64,000 nt of DNA from Bacteroidota bacterium (GTDB lineage: Bacteria > Bacteroidota > Bacteroidia > M30B66), in assembly GCA_947460255.1 (NCBI GenBank), contig CANHIS010000006.1, positions 1-64,000 of the forward strand. The letters run 5' to 3'. This document shows positions 1 to 7,332 of the stretch, in pieces. A model generated the notes under the pieces. That model searched no databases. It was not told the DNA's origin and was given only the letters and a program-made list of their open reading frames with translations. Made by a program: the position numbers and the translations under genes. The first letter of the stretch is position 1; every line of letters begins with the position of its first letter.

Positions 1-296
1 GAAAATATATTCTTTTTGGAAGTCGTGTTTTTCAAAGGCTTTTCAGATTATATCACAAAAATATAAACCCAATTATTGAATTCGAAGCTCCAGAAGCAAA
101 GTTTAAAGGCATTACCTTTAAGAGTTTATCTTTCTCCTATATAAGATTGAATTGGCGCGACAAAATACTGGAGACCGGCTTAGCGCATTCTTTTCCAAGG
201 CGAGACTTACCCAATGCATTCGAGAAAATGGCAAAGTATGGTGAGGTCTGTTTTTATGAATTCTGCAATCATGTATTGAAGAATAGATCGTACTAA
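1..296 (+). CDS. 3' end of an unrecognised protein (partial)
   Basis: An open frame runs from the window edge (first full codon at base 3) to a TAA at 294-296, giving about 97 C-terminal residues. The peptide is basic and aromatic-rich, with short motifs such as LFGSRVFQRLF, GLAHSFPRRDLP and FEKMAKYGE. I do not recognise the family and no catalytic motif is obvious. It ends 12 bases before the next plus-strand gene, so the two may be co-transcribed. The start lies outside the window. Confidence that it is coding is moderate, because the frame is open and the composition is protein-like. Confidence 0.55.
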   Translation, partial: KYILFGSRVFQRLFRLYHKNINPIIEFEAPEAKFKGITFKSLSFSYIRLNWRDKILETGLAHSFPRRDLPNAFEKMAKYGEVCFYEFCNHVLKNRSY

Positions 297-308
297 AATT
301 GTTTTAGA

Positions 309-800
309 ATGACACGAAGAAGAAGTCGTTTTTGGGGAAGTTTTTGGGGTGAAACAGGAAGAAACAGCGGCAAATGGATCAGCAATAAGATATTTGGTTT
401 TGGTTGGTCAACACCTTATTCTATAGAAAATAAGCAAAGCAATATCATTGATGCAGAAAACACTTTTGAATCACCTAATAAAAGAACTCCGGAATTAACA
501 ATAAAGGGAATATCCGGCAATACACTTGAGGAAATCAAATTAGGGTTGGATGAAACATTCATTTTGCTAAAATCAAATACAATTAGCAACGGAGTGAGTT
601 CTTCTCAGTTAAAGTTTAAAATCAGAAGCGGTATTAAATCTTTAACAATTCTAGGCTTTTCAGATTATGCTGACTTCTACAAGAAAGAATATAGGGAATA
701 CCTGCTTCTTTCTTGGATTAAACTGTTAATCATAATTTTGTTAGGTATTCTTTTAATCTTCATTTTGTTGCTAATCGCCAAAGGAAAATTAAGGTTTTAA
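309..800 (+). CDS. hypothetical protein with C-terminal membrane anchor
   Basis: This is a 163-residue protein I do not recognise. The N-terminus is strongly basic and aromatic (MTRRRSRFWGSFWG). The middle is polar and soluble-looking. Residues about 134-157 form one strongly hydrophobic segment rich in Ile and Leu, followed by a short basic tail (AKGKLRF), so the protein looks tail-anchored with its bulk in the cytoplasm. It lies just after the partial gene on the same strand and faces the minus-strand cluster that ends at 810, with only 9 bases between the convergent stops. Function is unknown. Confidence 0.6.
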   Translation: MTRRRSRFWGSFWGETGRNSGKWISNKIFGFGWSTPYSIENKQSNIIDAENTFESPNKRTPELTIKGISGNTLEEIKLGLDETFILLKSNTISNGVSSSQLKFKIRSGIKSLTILGFSDYADFYKKEYREYLLLSWIKLLIIILLGILLIFILLLIAKGKLRF

Positions 801-809
801 CAAAGAAAT

Positions 810-1562
810 CTACAAGTCAATACCCAGCCCTACGTTTGTCATCACGGTGCTTTTCGGAACATTCAAAGGTGGATTCGAATCATAGAAATGACTGAGCTCA
901 AATTTCAGCCGCAGGTGATGGCCTAATGATGTGCTAACGGTATGTTGGCCACTTACCCGATAATCTTTCCAGAAATCAAGCCGCGGTTGAAAATATACTG
1001 TGCTGGAATATGCCCATTGTTTTTTATTCAAATTCATAGAGACATAATTACTCAAGCGGAAATCACTTGTATTTTTATAAAGACCTCGGATATTCTCTAA
1101 CTCCTGCATCAATAAGGTTCCTGAATACAGCCTGGTGCTTTCTTTATTTACAATAGAGAACCGAAACCCTGTGCCATTTAGAAGCCTGTAATTCAGCGCT
1201 AATAATTGATTGTATTGTAATTGACTGAATGCTTCCCATTTAACTTTTGAGTTTAATTTACGATTGAATCGAAGGTGAAGGAGGCCACTGTTATTAAATA
1301 CTTCATTGGTTGAAGCGGCGTAAGAGACATCTCCAAGAAGCAGCCAAAGCTTCTTTTCATTTTTCCATTGTGCAGAACCTTTCAATCCAACATTGTACAA
1401 AACTTCCTCGTACTTTATTGTTTGAAAATTCAAATCAGTATGACCTGTCCACCCTATTGTATCCGTACGAATGCGTGCTTGCTCAATATTGACAATTTGA
1501 CCAAATACGTTTGGAATGAAAGAGTATAATGATAGAATTAGAATAGCGAGAGCTCTTAACAT
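810..1562 (-). CDS. DUF481-like outer membrane beta-barrel protein
   Basis: This protein of about 250 residues has a signal peptide (LRALAILILSLYSF, cleavage probably after VFGQ). The remainder is made of amphipathic strands with alternating aromatic residues, resembling the DUF481 (YdiY-like) outer membrane family: motifs such as FNRKLNSKVKWEAFSQLQYN and a strand-like C-terminus. The ATG at 1562-1560 overlaps the TGA of the upstream KAP NTPase gene by one base. A TTG one codon earlier is less likely as the start. The overlap implies translation from the same mRNA, which is an odd partner for an NTPase. The family assignment is from sequence character alone. Confidence 0.6.
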   Translation of the reverse strand: MLRALAILILSLYSFIPNVFGQIVNIEQARIRTDTIGWTGHTDLNFQTIKYEEVLYNVGLKGSAQWKNEKKLWLLLGDVSYAASTNEVFNNSGLLHLRFNRKLNSKVKWEAFSQLQYNQLLALNYRLLNGTGFRFSIVNKESTRLYSGTLLMQELENIRGLYKNTSDFRLSNYVSMNLNKKQWAYSSTVYFQPRLDFWKDYRVSGQHTVSTSLGHHLRLKFELSHFYDSNPPLNVPKSTVMTNVGLGIDL

Positions 1563-3271
1563 CAAACTTTCACTTCAGAAATAGCATTGTAACTTTCCTT
1601 AATCGCATTCCACAAATCTGCGCTGAGATCGGATGTCGTTTTCATATCATAAGCCTTTCCTTGGAACTCGAGTTTCAAGTGACTTTTCTTTAGTCCAGCA
1701 AAAAGAAATGTTCGTTTGCGACTCGAAGGGCTTTTACAACCTAAAGTGAGAAAATTCGGAGTGAATGCGACTTCCAATTCATCTTTAAAAATGGACTGTG
1801 CTTCGTTGTGCAAATATTCTAAACACTGAATTAAAGATTCAGAATACTTTTTTTGCCTTAAAGTTTCAAAAAAGGAATCGATACTGGTATATCTTACTCG
1901 ATTTCCGGAAAACACTTGCTTTACTTCATGATTGTCGTCAACAGCAGTAATGGATGCATATTGCATAGCTTGTTCCATTAAATCGGCTAATTGATCTCCT
2001 TTCAGCTTATCGCGAAGAAAGTTGAGCAATTCCAATATGCTAAAAACGCGGGATTTAAGGTATGAATCTGATTGGCTAGCACCCCAAACTACCTTCTCCC
2101 AATCTTCATCGGTAAATTCATTCTCACCGGTTTTGGCAATCTTTTGATTAATATCGTCCCAATCTAATCCACATTTCACACCGAATTTAGCGTCCCATTG
2201 GGTGAAATCTTGCGATTGGGCCAACATTCTGAAAATTTTAGGATAAGAAATCTGAATCCCAAGTAAGGCGAATAGCATAAATTCTTGATCCGCACTCGAA
2301 CTTCTTCCTTCATTTTGATCTTCGGTTTTCCTGATGGAATTCAGAAGACTAAATGAATTCAGATATCTTTTCAAGCTTCGAGGATTAAAGCCAACTGTCG
2401 TTCTAACCACTTTAGTGTAGCTTTCCTGTTGGTTTAGTTGTGGCGTTACTCCAAGAGCACTTAATTTATTGGTCAGAAAGTGATCAATATCATAGGCTCC
2501 TGTTGGCATGCTAAAAGGGACTTGGATAATTTTGTCAAAGAAGGATCTAAATTCACGTTCATTTTCTTCCGTTTTGGGTCCAAATTTTCCTTCCAAGCCT
2601 TTCACAACTACGTCATAATCGATAGCAAGAATGAACACGCAATACGGAATATCGAAAATATTTTTCAAGGCTTCGAGCACTTCAACAGCATCTGAAGGTT
2701 GAATTCGATCCAAATCGTCGACGAAAAAAACAACGCGTTGATAAGGATTTGAAGGATCTTTAATTAACTTTTCAATCAAGTCGGCAATATCCTTTTTGAT
2801 TTCTGCAATTTCAATGCTGGCAATGGAATTGTTTGTTGAATCACTCACTGCACTCTTAATATCGACGCCCGTTTGATTTGCAATTACCTGGTTAGAAATT
2901 GCGCCAAAAAACTTTCCTATCTTTTTAATTTTGTTTTCCGTTTCATCTTTTATTGTCCATAAATCTCCACAGCTTTCTTTAAGTTTTATTACAAGGCCAT
3001 TAAGGACTGCAGGAGTAGTTTCGTTAACTCCCCGAAACATGGAATACTCCCAAGTATTTACCCATGATGTAGCTACTTTCTGGCTTTCAAGAGACTCTCT
3101 TAACATATACATCAAAGAGGTTTTCCCAGTCCCCCATTCACCCTGTAACCCAATTGTAATAGGCGTTTCGCTATTTACAATAAAATTAACTAATGCTTGT
3201 GTGTATCGACCAACTTTAAGAAGATCTTCCTTCTCTGTTTGGATGGGTTTATCGGTAATTGAGATGCTCAT
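1562..3271 (-). CDS. KAP family P-loop NTPase
   Basis: This 569-residue protein has a clear Walker A (GEWGTGKT, residues 44-51) and a Walker B of the STAND/KAP kind (VVFFVDDLDRI, 180-190). Between them is the long insert typical of KAP NTPases, here with a weakly hydrophobic stretch near FFGAISNQVIAN rather than convincing transmembrane helices. The motif NPRSLKRYLNSF further on also fits KAP proteins. KAP NTPases are known from animal Kidins220 and phage-exclusion PifA, and many bacterial members are membrane-associated and patchily distributed. The gene starts one base after the stop of the UDG-like gene and overlaps the DUF481-like gene, so the three form one translational unit. Its role here is unknown; antiphage or stress signalling is a guess from the family. 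Confidence 0.8.
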   Translation of the reverse strand: MSISITDKPIQTEKEDLLKVGRYTQALVNFIVNSETPITIGLQGEWGTGKTSLMYMLRESLESQKVATSWVNTWEYSMFRGVNETTPAVLNGLVIKLKESCGDLWTIKDETENKIKKIGKFFGAISNQVIANQTGVDIKSAVSDSTNNSIASIEIAEIKKDIADLIEKLIKDPSNPYQRVVFFVDDLDRIQPSDAVEVLEALKNIFDIPYCVFILAIDYDVVVKGLEGKFGPKTEENEREFRSFFDKIIQVPFSMPTGAYDIDHFLTNKLSALGVTPQLNQQESYTKVVRTTVGFNPRSLKRYLNSFSLLNSIRKTEDQNEGRSSSADQEFMLFALLGIQISYPKIFRMLAQSQDFTQWDAKFGVKCGLDWDDINQKIAKTGENEFTDEDWEKVVWGASQSDSYLKSRVFSILELLNFLRDKLKGDQLADLMEQAMQYASITAVDDNHEVKQVFSGNRVRYTSIDSFFETLRQKKYSESLIQCLEYLHNEAQSIFKDELEVAFTPNFLTLGCKSPSSRKRTFLFAGLKKSHLKLEFQGKAYDMKTTSDLSADLWNAIKESYNAISEVKV

Positions 3272-3272
3272 T

Positions 3273-4151
3273 TCAAGAATTATTAATCGAGTGAATTAGA
3301 TGATTTGCAATAACAGTATTTGGGCTTTCTCCATTCTTTCTTAAAATTTTTAACTGCCTTATGAAGTGCGCCTTAGCTCCATTTGCTGCATTCGAAATAT
3401 GTGGCATTGGGTAATGCGGGATGCCAAAAGGAGTTTGAAACGCTGGAATTAAATTGCTCGTAGATTTGGAGCTAATTCCCTTTTTTGCTTCAGATAGATC
3501 AAATAATTTATGGGTAGCAGCACTGCCTAAAGTAACAATGGCGGCAGGCTTTAAAACCTCTATTTCATTCTTCAATATTTGTTTGTGGATACTTCCATTT
3601 TCACCCCAAACAAGATTTTGATAATCTTGAATCTGGTTGCTTCTTAAATAAATCCCATTGGAAAAGATTCTAAAAAACAATTTATAGATATCTGTCACGT
3701 AAACATTGAAAGATTCAATGAGCGGCTTAAAGAAATTCAGGTTAGATGTCATTGAACCTTTGGGACTATTCCACGGTTCACAAAGACTAAATGGAATCCA
3801 CAATTGAATACCGTCATTAGGTGAAATACCGTTTTTTGCCCAATGATGGGAATCGGGTTCTGGCGGGAGAGAATCCATAGCGCAAACTATAATGGTTGGC
3901 TTGTTGTTTGAAGACCCTAGTATTACAGGTAAATCGATTGCATTTGTGGTTGGTGGGATTGAATAGGAGTTTAGGAGTTTATGGAAAGGATCTCTTAACT
4001 TGACTATATCAGATCTATATGAAAAGTGCTGCTGCGACCCGGCATTTATCAATAAGCTTGAATATGCCTCATTAATACCAACTTCATCATCGAGTAGATA
4101 CTGGTTCAATATCTGAACAATTGAATTGGGGATAACGAATTCAGGAAGCAT
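3273..4151 (-). CDS. divergent uracil-DNA-glycosylase-superfamily-like protein
   Basis: This 292-residue protein has a core layout like the UDG superfamily: a hydrophobic strand with CAMDSLP near residues 86-95 (site of the first catalytic motif), the strand NVYVTDIYKLFF (149-160), LKPAAIVTLGSAATHK (200-215, the usual 'P..iv.lG..a...L' helix and strand) and PMPHISNAANG (248-258), which sits where UDGs carry their His-Pro-Ser motif. The canonical catalytic residues are not obvious in the first motif, so glycosylase activity is uncertain. Its ATG region overlaps the upstream small membrane protein gene by 11 bases, and one base separates its stop from the KAP NTPase. The assignment is inference from motif order. 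Confidence 0.5.
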   Translation of the reverse strand: MLPEFVIPNSIVQILNQYLLDDEVGINEAYSSLLINAGSQQHFSYRSDIVKLRDPFHKLLNSYSIPPTTNAIDLPVILGSSNNKPTIIVCAMDSLPPEPDSHHWAKNGISPNDGIQLWIPFSLCEPWNSPKGSMTSNLNFFKPLIESFNVYVTDIYKLFFRIFSNGIYLRSNQIQDYQNLVWGENGSIHKQILKNEIEVLKPAAIVTLGSAATHKLFDLSEAKKGISSKSTSNLIPAFQTPFGIPHYPMPHISNAANGAKAHFIRQLKILRKNGESPNTVIANHLIHSINNS

Positions 4152-4356
4152 TGTACAATAATCTGAAGAGCCAATACCAAAAAGCTACGAGAATCAAAGC
4201 GCCAAGAATAACACCAAATACACCAATTCCCTTGATAAGTTTCATCCCAAATCTATCAATCTCATGATCTTGGCTTTGATCATGATGTTCTTCTAAGTCG
4301 GTTCTATTCAACCTATTCTCTTGAAGCTTGGCTCTGCCTTTAGATTTCATTGTCAT
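4141..4356 (-). CDS. small single-pass membrane protein
   Basis: This is a 71-residue protein. A charged N-terminal half (basic to residue 18, then Asp/Glu/His-rich to about 36) is followed by one hydrophobic segment, about residues 42-66, with the Gly-rich face GIGVFGVILGALILVAF. I do not recognise it. Start codons at 4356 and 4350 (Met-Thr-Met) are both possible. It overlaps the UDG-like gene by 11 bases and starts 3 bases after the stop of the preceding membrane protein, so it belongs to the tight minus-strand run ending at 810. Confidence 0.6.
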   Translation of the reverse strand: MTMKSKGRAKLQENRLNRTDLEEHHDQSQDHEIDRFGMKLIKGIGVFGVILGALILVAFWYWLFRLLYNAS

Positions 4357-4359
4357 CTA

Positions 4360-4743
4360 TCAATTTGAATATGAAATCTTCAATCGAAAAACAGCTGCTA
4401 AGAAATAACCAATGGCTGTTTCTCCTAGCAAACGATCAGAAAAGGAACAATACTTATCGCTTGGTAAAAGGAAAAAACGTATTGCCTGTATCCATGAGAA
4501 TGCCCAAGAAAAACCACTTAATCCAAGTATAACAAACCTTAATAAACCCAAGCTCTGTGCTTCAAGAAAATAGAAAAACAGGATGGGCACAAACACACAA
4601 TCTACAATTTGAAAAAGCAAGTTTAGCAAGGCATATCCTACTGGCACAGTGTATTGAACCTTTTTATCAGAAAGCAAATTGAGCATTTCTATAGGCGAAG
4701 GGAAAGGAAAAATCTCATCGATAAGCGCTTGTATCAAACCCAT
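4360..4743 (-). CDS. hypothetical multi-pass membrane protein
   Basis: This 127-residue protein has about three hydrophobic segments (around 33-58, 64-83 and a shorter C-terminal one near ETAIGYFLAAVF). No family is recognised. A Trp/Phe-rich stretch (GFSWAFSWIQAIRFF) precedes a charged loop. It sits 3 bases upstream of both neighbours on the minus strand, which strongly suggests one operon with 4747-5064 and 4141-4356. Confidence 0.55.
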   Translation of the reverse strand: MGLIQALIDEIFPFPSPIEMLNLLSDKKVQYTVPVGYALLNLLFQIVDCVFVPILFFYFLEAQSLGLLRFVILGLSGFSWAFSWIQAIRFFLLPSDKYCSFSDRLLGETAIGYFLAAVFRLKISYSN

Positions 4744-4746
4744 GAT

Positions 4747-5064
4747 TTATTTCCTTTTAAAAAATGCTACAATCAATAAAATAACCGACAATCCATTGGC
4801 AAAAAAGGTACTGCAGCCTAAATAATACCATCCGCTGTCTTTGGTTGGTGAAGATGTTATAATCAGCGAATAAGAAATTGTTCCAAATACAATTACGCAT
4901 ATTATTGATAGGACAATCCATGCCCAACCTCCATTACCGTTGCTTCTGCTTCTTAAGGCCAAAACACTAAATACCAGTGATGCCAAGAAAGATGAAAGCA
5001 AATAAACCAAAGCCAGTTTAAGGGAAGAGCTTCCTGAAGTACTTGATGATTTATTTGCTTTCAT
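4747..5064 (-). CDS. hypothetical three-helix membrane protein
   Basis: This 105-residue protein begins with a Lys/Ser-rich stretch (MKANKSSSTSGSSS), followed by three predicted transmembrane helices around residues 15-36, 46-69 and 80-101, and ends with KRK. I do not recognise it. It is the first gene of the tight membrane-protein/UDG-like/KAP run. The 162 bases between it and the next upstream gene (5227-5709) may hold a promoter, but I could not identify a convincing box. Confidence 0.55.
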   Translation of the reverse strand: MKANKSSSTSGSSSLKLALVYLLSSFLASLVFSVLALRSRSNGNGGWAWIVLSIICVIVFGTISYSLIITSSPTKDSGWYYLGCSTFFANGLSVILLIVAFFKRK

Positions 5065-5226
5065 TCAACTAATTGCGCTTGAAAATCAGGCGGATAATCC
5101 ATCTGCCAATTTTCGAATAAAGCCCATTTCGAGTGGTTGGAATTCCTGTTTTTCTAGCAATACCTTGCTTAATGGAAGTAATACCCAATAAACGGTTTAA
5201 TGAAAAGGAAAAACCCCACTTCCCCA

Positions 5227-5709
5227 TTATGGGTTATCGCTTTCGGACGGTTTATTCCTATTGTAGTAATCTTCAAGGCTATCAAATCCTTCTGAGTCTA
5301 ACCAAGCCTCAATTGATTTGTGTCCTCGCGTCTTACACCAATCCAATAAATCTTCTTTCCTTGCGGCTTGGCCAATGGTGTATGAATTACCTACACAATA
5401 AGTATTGAATTCATTGGCAACTTGAACAGTTAAGCCAAAATGCTCATCGATAAGTTTTTCAAAATCGCCGATAACCATATTGGCTTTGATTTCAAGGTTA
5501 TCCATATTGGCTTGTATCTTTTTTGAAGTTCTCTGATTGAGTTGTGCAAATGTTAAATCAGGATCAGCAAGCATTTTGCCTTTGTAAACCCTTAAGCTAA
5601 GCCCGAAATTGCGCATAAACTCCTCTTGGACTGTTTTGAGTTTTTTATTGTGAGAAATCTCAAAATCAGCTGCTTTGAACCTGTCAAAGAAATTTGAAAA
5701 AATGCCCAT
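5227..5709 (-). CDS. repeat-module protein B (two copies of a ~45-residue module)
   Basis: This 160-residue cytoplasmic-looking protein contains two divergent copies of one module: copy 1 about residues 20-65 (LKTVQEEFMRNFGLSLRV) and copy 2 about 70-115 (MVIGDFEKLIDEHFGLTVQV). Each has a hydrophobic-x-V-x-x-F-E-x-x-(I/F)-x-x-x-FGL core, followed by a strand and an Asp/Thr-containing turn leading to a helix. A C-terminal extension (HKSIEAWLDSEGFDSLEDYY) is absent from its neighbour. It follows the paralogous gene at 5715-6092 with a 5-base gap, so the pair is probably co-transcribed. Similar uncharacterised proteins are, from memory, common in Bacteroidota. Function is unknown. Confidence 0.6.
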   Translation of the reverse strand: MGIFSNFFDRFKAADFEISHNKKLKTVQEEFMRNFGLSLRVYKGKMLADPDLTFAQLNQRTSKKIQANMDNLEIKANMVIGDFEKLIDEHFGLTVQVANEFNTYCVGNSYTIGQAARKEDLLDWCKTRGHKSIEAWLDSEGFDSLEDYYNRNKPSESDNP

Positions 5710-5714
5710 ATTAA

Positions 5715-6092
5715 TTAAATTTCGATTTTTTCAGCACCACGATCTTCCAATTTTTTGTTGGCGGCTGAAAGACTCAAAGCATCATAATCATCCTTCGTTT
5801 TATAGTGCTTTCCGCTGAGGCGATATAGAATCTCACAATCAATTCCAAATGCTTCTTTAAAACGCTTTTCGAAACCACCAACTGTAAGATTCCCATTTAC
5901 AGACAATTCTGCTTCTCCAGAGGGCGAATAAGAACCCTTAGCCTGGCTACGCGCACTTGCAATTGTTAGCTCATGATTGATCCCACTTCCATCTTCCATG
6001 CGCAAGGTTGGAACTAAGTATGGATATTTCTTACAAAATTCCGCTTGGAATGTTTTGATTTTGATTCGACCGTTGACAACGATTTCTGACAT
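5715..6092 (-). CDS. repeat-module protein A (paralogue of the next gene)
   Basis: This 125-residue protein has the same two-module architecture as its downstream neighbour: module 1 about residues 8-50 (IKIKTFQAEFCKKYPYLVP) and module 2 about 66-112 (LTVGGFEKRFKEAFGIDC). Between them is a short Ser/Gly linker. The shared pattern is a short strand, an amphipathic helix ending in FG or YP, a strand, and an Asp-rich turn plus helix. No enzyme motif is visible, so a small binding or scaffold fold is plausible. It is the first gene of the minus-strand run. A hairpin-forming inverted repeat lies about 50 bases upstream. Confidence 0.6.
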   Translation of the reverse strand: MSEIVVNGRIKIKTFQAEFCKKYPYLVPTLRMEDGSGINHELTIASARSQAKGSYSPSGEAELSVNGNLTVGGFEKRFKEAFGIDCEILYRLSGKHYKTKDDYDALSLSAANKKLEDRGAEKIEI

Positions 6093-6140
6093 GACTATTC
6101 TATTTTATCCCTACTCTAAATAGGCTTTTCGGGAACCACC

Positions 6141-6162
6141 TCTCTATTGAGTTCTATAGAGA
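6141..6162. repeat. 7-bp inverted repeat upstream of the module-protein pair
   Basis: TCTCTAT (6141-6147) and ATAGAGA (6156-6162) form a perfect 7-bp inverted repeat around an 8-base spacer, about 50 bases before the start of the 6092-5715 gene. No T-run follows on either strand, so an operator or mRNA leader hairpin is more likely than a terminator. Evidence is limited to the symmetry. Confidence 0.35.
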
Positions 6163-6214
6163 AGTGCAAAATAGTTGTGCTATGTAAATCAAATTTGTTC
6201 AAGTATGTTCAAGT

Positions 6215-7324
6215 TTAAAGAGTCCCCCATCTTCTATACCAAGCAATAGTGTTGGGATCTTTACCGTAAAGGAAATTAGCTATAGAAGCATTTAAGTCTT
6301 TGCCATCAAGAAAATGAAATCCCAAAGTATTCTCCACAACTTTAAAAAACTGGTGAGGGGCAGAGGAACGAGAAAGTCCATAAACAAAAAAGTAAAGTAT
6401 TATCCTTCTCTCGTATGAATTCCATTTGCCTAAATTGCTCTTAATGAATAGAATTATATCTGCAAAGCAAGCATCAAACGACTCCGGTTGGAATCTACGA
6501 TTATGAATCAATATTACTGCCAATAAGCGCCCAATATTGAAAGGATGTATGTTTGAGTCAACTACGTTTAAAAGATTAAAATTATCAACGAGTCTTGCAT
6601 GATGTTCAATAAATGCATCCAATTCACTGTTCTTATCATCATTTAAACAAAGCATACATAAATAGAAACACAAATCATTTGAAGCATTTGGGTGCGAATA
6701 ATTAATTGTTTTACCATACAAATCCAATCCCTCTTCATAGAAAGGCAATTTAAATTCCGGATCAGCTAATAACTCAAAATAACTTTTTCGAACAGACTCA
6801 AAACCTATAAAATTCTTATACAGTTTTTTTTCGAATGTATGGTTACTCTGTGCTATACGATGCAAAGCACCACCTAGATCCATAGTAATATGCTGATATT
6901 TTGAATGATACAAATAAGGTTGGAGCCGCTCGAAATAATTTCTTAGAACTTTCCATCCCGAAAATTCAAAGTTGATGTATAACAAAGTATTCCTAAAATC
7001 AATTTCGTGGTGAATACCAATTGATAAAGCCTGATCCTTTTGAATCAGAACAGATTCACAATATTGATTCCAATTGCTCCCTTTTTGAACCAAGTTGCAA
7101 AATTTATCAAGTGTATCTAGGTAAAAATGATGGTGTTCTGTATCGTTGAGAAACAATCTCGCGATGGTAGAAGAAGAAACGGACAAGCCATAATGAGCCT
7201 TCAATTCTTCACTTAATGACATACAAGATGGTCTGTTATTTACTTGAATTCCAACAAATAGTTGAATCTCCTTTTTAAGCCTTTGAATACAATATTCATC
7301 AATTGCATGTTTAGGTTTAGGCAT
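6215..7324 (-). CDS. hypothetical protein with N-terminal HTH-like region, putative regulator
   Basis: This 369-residue protein has an N-terminal 70 residues resembling the Bacteroidota arrangement in which a short helical domain carries a helix-turn-helix-like core: LSEELKAHYGLSVSSSTIARLF, then a conserved-looking helix (YLDTLDKFCNLV) and a Trp. The rest is alpha-helical, rich in Tyr, Phe and Leu, reminiscent of TPR-like bundles without a clear repeat. It lies 8 bases downstream of the symporter gene on the same strand, so it is probably translated from the same mRNA and may sense or regulate the transport function. It is also possible that it has no DNA-binding role. No catalytic motif was seen. 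Confidence 0.5.
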   Translation of the reverse strand: MPKPKHAIDEYCIQRLKKEIQLFVGIQVNNRPSCMSLSEELKAHYGLSVSSSTIARLFLNDTEHHHFYLDTLDKFCNLVQKGSNWNQYCESVLIQKDQALSIGIHHEIDFRNTLLYINFEFSGWKVLRNYFERLQPYLYHSKYQHITMDLGGALHRIAQSNHTFEKKLYKNFIGFESVRKSYFELLADPEFKLPFYEEGLDLYGKTINYSHPNASNDLCFYLCMLCLNDDKNSELDAFIEHHARLVDNFNLLNVVDSNIHPFNIGRLLAVILIHNRRFQPESFDACFADIILFIKSNLGKWNSYERRIILYFFVYGLSRSSAPHQFFKVVENTLGFHFLDGKDLNASIANFLYGKDPNTIAWYRRWGTL

Positions 7325-7332
7325 AGTTTACT

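Noticed and set aside
5133-5408. Plus-strand 91-codon frame opposite the repeat-module gene
   Set aside because: It lies largely antisense to a better-supported gene and has no promoter or protein-like features.
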